The notes below the pieces were generated by a model, which saw only the letters and a list, made by a program, of their open reading frames with translations, did no database searches and was not told the DNA's origin. The translations under genes and the position numbers were made by a program. DNA of 26,379 nt, taken from positions 1-26,379 of IMG/VR virus record IMGVR_UViG_3300020465_000081; one strand, 5' to 3'. Shown here in pieces: positions 26,001-26,379 of the stretch. Position 1 is the stretch's first letter; every line of letters starts with the position of its first letter. The stretch comes from a virus.

Positions 26001-26379
26001 TATCATTATCATGCAACCCCAGGAGCATATCCATATTTTATAGGTGACGAATTTTATGGACATAAAAATGGTAGCACAATTTATGATGGAACAACAACTA
26101 TTGATCCATGGCTACCACATCAAACTAAAGCATATGACTCACATGATATTACAGCAAATGGTGGAACGTTTAGTAATGTAGATGCTGATTATACATACTT
26201 TTGGGACGGACAAGGCTTCCTTAACCAATACGAAATACATGGTAATGCACAATACAAAGTAGACTTTAACGAAGCTCTACAAATTGCAGTACAAACAAAT
26301 GCTACTGGAAATACTGTTACAGCAGATACTAGAAGTTTTATATACTTCCAAGATGATGATAACAATGTTTATAGTAGTG
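14028..26379 (+). CDS. 7: Giant modular virion protein in the gene 7 (baseplate wedge) position, open at right edge
   Basis: One frame is open from ATG 14028 to the last base (4117 codons and still open). A near-perfect ribosome site, GGAGG (14017-14021), lies six bases before the ATG, which overlaps the gp6 stop by one base. By order (25-6-7) it fills the slot of gp7, 1032 residues in T4; I see no clear sequence match to T4 gp7, so the name rests on synteny. The N-terminal 160 residues end in a DYDKFVNYSNYYW motif. Seen modules, in order: FCCH-like barrel (about 215-305), W-x5-Y-x2-G modules (534, 2167, 3170), GSGY repeats (1549-1625), 'G-TL-I-G-TI-F' strand repeats (about 2215-2310), hook-IN-like repeats (2477-2680), a second FCCH-like stretch (about 2755-2820), cupredoxin-like (3205-3332) and YHYH (3905-4015). 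The interior is Thr/Asn/Ser/Asp-rich with no signal peptide or membrane segment. It is most likely a peripheral baseplate or adhesion protein. Confidence 0.85.
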   Translation, partial: MAEDYSAKSVKDQLPGNQPGKIKKVQEIKGADYLPQYLNTTVNQKLLQSTLDQMISKASFETLDNWVGKQKGGYYSDVSDHMVGTADTSKRFYNGSPALVVKNPADTDSISEIYTYTDMLSDINNLNYEGNRPNGSNFGYTYSPPIDYDKFVNYSNYYWCKDDLPVINVKPNVNFDPDDMIGQTRYKLTTSDIGDIDFLNGMKIKFAPQVTENFTSTSADKTISGATGANPVVITTSANHGLADGELINITGVVGMTQLNNNVYYIDVLSPNTFALYTDAGLSTSVNGAAYTAYSSGGTAKTGGKFTLATTGYSLVVVLVGGTRKTVTTHYAINSTALTFTHGNFPNTGDIVEVLHFRMTDINYYGNTYIVHNVGDSIELMQTQDENGKAILSRMMLYSVHQPSGFDMDPLDDKPYDYTEIENRLHEYVCMESNAMDANAWSRINQWQHYNAIVESCRLTGEDFTTYASDSNRAKRPIIEFEKDIILYNYGGHPTVGQKYPYHKRNVDFVINRFTGTDIIGQTNYNFFTGIINWSNSTTYNQGDVVRESVGGSYWYFESKVAKNLDNDPLDADLVIDTANWKRVYDKGIQDNDTILFLNTNNSTYDNRVFKVSGVGSTIALQQVLDPTYNDKVHTIMGPTYPENFNGPDLVYYGGEWTRPQQKLSKGQAPTFDLFDSSNNEIATHYANNDFEGSKIFNYVISTAATEDSALGFQAKYNTTAGASELVFEHPLASKRYQYDLNSNAKDISGLMYYAKRTTTNDNTTTYAEGFSRAQNLDKTYYATETALVTSDDAGTATIPVGQNHIQKHADKFIFSYMQDKWTVFEKDQNTPENYHGITGFNPNIYLFAGTTVTIRKDYDSTETDLSFVKETDGTTAAPGITVTDNGATLSVAIDSNSANYDRVCKYKASGSGSGAMGKVYIVDEDTGYAGNAGSFIQFKHTVYRNGARTEDYTLGADNTIVTSLAVGDIIELRYVPNGAKQTTSNWATGINFQHNPIGTALGEHTHADLRRHFGDKISSLPGEHASVGGVSNYYVSSKQTDFGGTILQGNPAQNISQYIKENNRNTVLAIRNVMNDYDRFKNQLVSKAKQVDDTGTFTTTRELFNETMNQLNVGKDNTFRYATSGMCFFYNCKKQDITVSDTTVEFFLENTENYDYTTTNCEDHMYIYKKDYDASVSAYVEKLLVRDKDYTLDGNKLTLSSAVNLNASVPAVLTIDYYSKYGNSFVPWSACKLNFLKPIEPEITGLVLTGHDGAQRAVTTALTGNLYRPQEANYDTTTAILWELEKRVFAGFTEVRTYNDVKEFVPRHPGGYLHGEGTRTQWAKRYRAVFEYWLDSNNKIYPSLINSSAVANYSNQNDADGVALPGTEAGVIEYYCGTTTPLDTPWEMLGYRSRPTWWNSNYDWKDTANGGNDAKRAALLVALNKGKYTNPAGTERTDRKYVVKQPIGNLITVAGVQQDIVTAGWATAGNTRKDFEIGDGFTAEDEFKKTSAYKFALVEAGFRNAPHTFWQQFHDPSSVLPSNIINNKTKSRPAVTDPVYGSPINKGTLDKITITNGGLNYSSSPTVTVTGDGVGAVVVAIVSGGVIKGLKITNGGYGYNNAGLTITDTTGSGAITTVTVKKGSIYKTTGLLSLIWLQNTTSQFTVDIHARNQLTTAQPVINMEGYTDKNVIRVRTLGNSVKAPFVMQDNDIDLALHKSSAKVKLNFSAVKVTKLSGGYQVSGYEPDKKYFEYFSSNQGSSTTITYGSLSAEIFANWDRKAVPSQVNYDYIFPDLNQLANFLAGRTEWLISKGLQTFNFRGVVNTLLEWASTASINGVHFAHGANDILFKDSLDRFLDSIFTTNKTVLVEDRTQTSNTAESELSNIKAVRNELGSRIYTNDGNAILRLSVDFVQWEHVIVLENKTTFNDVVYRPDIGMGFDAYKLEGRRTINWKGEPSTKGYLVENNGLTSNYDSSVREVEDDYFVIDSNALNQQKRKIAQTSIGYNKPEWANELPVSEDNSFDWYRSAIATKGTKENLKALSRHNDVVNSATDSFDINDQWLLKSSNFAGNNRTHLELEFNDDLVIGNPQGVKLTNDGNADTLNDEIITLQQDDKRLITKLTSPNQFTLGNNYYYQTDSTFTEFDSWLKNAGYPLMTEVNEQALTIDDISTLYDETKDYAIILAWDNTESYKLGDKIRYLDKVYQCNVSATGFDSTRNPITWNGTVNNPVILPGGTLVIDSNTINLTNSVTTVTYNNIEVTSNASPVVNGGDTLILDGITITFAKSSTTTSYPDFAVAGSTINPSIVGSATKTLIISGTTVNFNETEATTVNRDWTYCVGDQMTSATVSSVTAADRISAWTNLRASLQSVYGNATTRTKLDTYLNVTEAGFDTSVLVTEHGATGNATLQGHILTFLTQDVTIINEKAGTSYVTADVLSGSTPVNGADETTTQNAFNLSSYTDDIHAWIINSANDSTAIAGGIIVMSESGTQYKTYSASEIVSRITSAGITNVTASLVSNQLTITRGGRTASDKDLVIGAGTANAEVDNAGTTFPSSGTLTHTGSDSTTTSTTAALTVSEVIDQINSASITNVGAVLQDTNKVKVTKTTSSSDPNLTMSGTAVTDLSGGFTTGTLTATTTTSTSQASLSVGLVAQKINDASITGVTASVVNNRIVIKSTNASGIMSSTQAALDLGINSNILGVTRNATTSISTNTFDASEWTVIPEPLLEYIWVADDTNLNFTTINGSITGKFNGWNVFKVMDMDLYASKICAAVTTGTGNDAEVQCNKAHNLQKGDIVLLLNTNCKPAINGFHTVTSTDTASTAKFYIDEFIDQDASFAKVLILRPVRFTTDAQRDSALSLTTHYSFDEGNFIWVDGTTQFKVYKKDADATWITQRTQGNNHVAPTTIQSSILHDQANVLSEAEAYDPFKGIIPGLADKEVNYKTINDPAIYTSSTDTTAQINQQQAWGSNYLGSVWWDTNKAIYIDYEQDSIEYRTQYWGTLFKGASIDVYEWTRSDVAPDQYAESVASGKVINGLPLTGEAYKVIDSFGNDLYYYTEVDEYDPVTGGVITFYYFWVKNKTSIPLNTDRTTSVLNIANLIKNPTAQNVKWLNATGQDSFIVANLRDDTNEKTVLQITNISNEDNQHTHWTPIIENDTAVPEYFHRRLKDSLRGSNENKKEKTYKAEWVNTTAYSKGQVVSVDAPIPTIKLAIATKATTQRFYNRGDTKTFTINGNQTDSGQILTLQRGKTYLFDQNDSTNDTPIVFSPTFDAYIYNKPHYYQVSEGVTYFLDGVVTSLSAYQTAIGTGSNTQDKKVQLKVLSNMPGTVWYGANGSNIACGNHMHIINEEKDELPSYYMSLIDNNTNVQPQTNRSAWRRIYNVVDVDELNETIQIPEERMVPDLDLHPFDRIGESIRPSRSWFTYKNISRREVVNKLNNLLINTNLVDKCPNYNVYLDVTVTVGSKDYTVSDYWENVDWFADTFDKFVIPNRTVTEITPLLTSGDANQLTGQYEGEYVLAKDVLHTDGIKRDSIFRYNSTTGKWDPVWKEKGTIQLDDRLWDPVTGAYGLDSTGFDNAGFDPDPIHEFSKIIDCFRDNILSQADYNKIWFAGIYDAIKEMPNTEWIKKTTYIVPKLNKQVNTTGRIGYDAVNILETYIDKNKPYSTKYKVNPSLFQDEKTVLDKGSAIITEQSRNMAITEKVEQHTDNQFSERLGGTAVVAHAPLEFDDVDIVKTFNSVDHTVRRNPIIASWQHSSGNVVAPADAISETEHLINVPADVEKVSWHDDYVYIRTSGITDASGGPATTIAPDTEGTVVDQRPTSATQFNWKIPRTPVAASAWPTRDDGPIGVFTNGVAIFSPRDFEPTSTGSIYYRNEAYLRRNSMDANNGTSWSSKGNYEPTVKGLYYHYDMPGEYASQEVATKHSPIIGWSLDGYPIYGPYGFTNTDGTGAIQKQTSSWVLKSGTRTGLGAPTGAYDGSYTADYQFNGSGTLDRHNGRFAVTPEFPDGVYHYHATPGAYPYFIGDEFYGHKNGSTIYDGTTTIDPWLPHQTKAYDSHDITANGGTFSNVDADYTYFWDGQGFLNQYEIHGNAQYKVDFNEALQIAVQTNATGNTVTADTRSFIYFQDDDNNVYSS
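14670..14940 (+). other. FCCH-like beta-barrel module in the gene-7-slot protein
   Basis: Residues about 215-305 read PVVITTSANHGLADGELIN, then ITGVVGMTQLNNNVYYIDV, then TFALYTDAG ... SSGG. This is the 'H-G-L-x-x-G-D ... G-M-x-x-L-N ... F-x-L ... Y-x-x-x-G-G' pattern of the small barrels labelled E1 FCCH-like in many phage structural proteins. A diverged second copy may lie at 22290-22490 (KAHNLQKGDIVLL, then INGFHTV). The role in phage proteins is unknown. Confidence 0.5.
15615..15790 (+). other. W-x5-Y-x2-G module 1 (carbohydrate-binding-like)
   Basis: NWSNSTTYNQGDVV contains W534, Y540 and G543-D544, followed by an aromatic YWYF strand and a downstream NWKRV. This resembles the small CBM5/12-type chitin-binding fold (W-x-Y-x-x-G-D-x-V ... 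Y). Identically spaced copies occur at 20526 and 23535. Glycan binding is an inference. Confidence 0.5.
18672..18900 (+). repeat. GSGY-type beta-repeat module in the gene-7-slot protein
   Basis: Residues about 1549-1625 contain ITITNGGLNYSSSPTVTV, then GDGVGAVVVAIVSGGVIKGL and ITNGGYGYNNAGLTITD. Strand order, Gly-rich turns and the central 'GAxxxAxVxxGxIxGxxxTN' spine match the module at 12261-12490 in gp6. The bases differ, so it is not a recent DNA duplication. Confidence 0.65.
20526..20640 (+). other. W-x5-Y-x2-G module 2 (carbohydrate-binding-like)
   Basis: AWDNTESYKLGDKIRYLDKV has W2167, Y2173, G2176-D2177 and then VYQC, the clearest of the three copies and closest to the CBM5/12 pattern W-x5-Y-x2-G-D-x-V-x-Y ... 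Y-x-C/A. It directly precedes the strand-repeat region. Confidence 0.5.
20670..20960 (+). repeat. Three short 'G-TL-I-G-TI-F' strand repeats
   Basis: PGGTLVIDSNTINL, GGDTLILDGITITFA and ATKTLIISGTTVNFN recur at intervals of roughly 110-125 bases (residues about 2215-2310). They look like paired strands of a repetitive beta domain. The whole stretch is Thr/Ser/Asn-rich. The units are diverged in DNA, so this is a protein-level repeat. Confidence 0.55.
21456..22075 (+). repeat. Three flagellin-hook 'IN'-motif-like repeats
   Basis: The units start at residues 2477 (YSASEIVSRITSAGITNVTA), 2557 (LTVSEVIDQINSASITNV) and 2629 (LSVGLVAQKINDASITGVTA), spaced 80 and 72 residues. Each has the form small-strand, S-x-x-(I/V)-x-x-(I)-N/T-x-A-x-I-T-x-V, a strand such as NNRIVIKS, and a loop. 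This matches the hook IN motif known from flagellar hook-associated proteins, at a level I can only judge by eye. Confidence 0.5.
23535..23625 (+). other. W-x5-Y-x2-G module 3 (carbohydrate-binding-like)
   Basis: EWVNTTAYSKGQVVSVDAP has W3170, Y3176 and G3179, with Gln in place of Asp. The spacing is identical to copies at 15627 and 20526. It lies directly before the cupredoxin-like module. Confidence 0.45.
23640..24022 (+). other. Cupredoxin-like module with an incomplete copper site
   Basis: Residues about 3205-3332 follow the pattern common in marine phage virion proteins: KTFTINGNQ, LTLQRGKTYLFDQNDS, then PIVFSPTFD, then VTYFLDG, then VWYG ... CGNHMH (3322-3327). A typical copper-binding version has His-Pro before the FS strand and C-x2-H-x2-M at the end. 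Here the first His is replaced (TPI), Cys3322 and His3325 remain, and the Met is misplaced. It is probably structural rather than redox-active. Confidence 0.5.
25740..26070 (+). other. YHYH domain near the visible end of the gene-7-slot protein
   Basis: Residues about 3905-4015 carry the full motif series of the YHYH domain: SPIIGWSLDGYPIYGPYG (GYPIYGP at 3916-3922), LDRHNGRF (Asn3978-Gly-Arg), and PDGVYHYHATPGAYPYFIG with YHYH at 3992-3995. The family's role is not established; conserved His/Tyr suggest metal binding. Sequence continues for about 100 more codons to the window edge. Confidence 0.8.

Noticed and set aside
14028-26379. Division of the giant frame into genes 7, 8 and 9
   Set aside because: No in-frame stop exists between 14028 and the window end, and no gp8- or gp9-like motif is recognisable inside it.
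1-26379. tRNA genes, CRISPR arrays, insertion sequences, homing endonucleases
   Set aside because: None seen on reading both strands; intergenic space totals under about 150 bases and shows no cloverleaf, direct-repeat array or transposase or HNH/GIY-YIG motif.

Overview
The window looks like part of a marine T4-like myovirus genome. It is visibly AT-rich and tightly packed, and it carries recognisable T4-type core genes: recombination nuclease gp46/gp47, late sigma factor gp55, and baseplate genes of the 53, 5, 25 and 6 types. The gene style (short overlaps, giant modular baseplate-region proteins, a nucleotidyltransferase beside structural genes) is what I would expect of phages of SAR11 or picocyanobacteria. 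The host cannot be fixed from the sequence alone.

Layout. Positions 1-3317 (minus strand) form one compact unit, 55-47-46, read leftwards, with 46 running off the left edge. Positions 3318-3410 are a divergent control region. It holds a very good sigma70-type promoter facing left (TTGACT, 17 bases, TATACT) and a T4-late-type box (CTAAATAC) facing right. From 3411 to the right edge everything is on the plus strand: an HxxH nucleotidyltransferase, a gp48-like tube cap protein, a gp53-like wedge protein, a large hub protein ending in a tail lysozyme domain, a gp5-like spike without a lysozyme domain, an unknown protein that may be a degenerate lysozyme, then (after a second late box, CATAAATA, at 10087) gp25, an enlarged gp6, and an open frame of at least 4117 codons in the gene 7 position that is still open at the window end.

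How they fit together. Host polymerase would read 55-47-46 early. gp55 then directs polymerase to late boxes such as those at 3385 and 10087, while gp46/gp47 support the recombination-dependent replication that T4-type late transcription relies on. The plus-strand genes build the baseplate: tube cap, hub/spike with cell-wall hydrolase, and wedge (53, 25, 6, and the gene-7-slot protein).

The most unusual object is the giant gene-7-slot protein. It is a mosaic containing FCCH-like barrels, three identically spaced W-x5-Y-x2-G modules, a GSGY beta repeat also present in gp6, three flagellin-hook 'IN'-like repeats, a degenerate cupredoxin-like module and a YHYH domain. There are no tRNA genes, CRISPR arrays, insertion sequences or other mobile elements that I can support. 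All gene names rest on motif and synteny reading by eye; no database search was possible.
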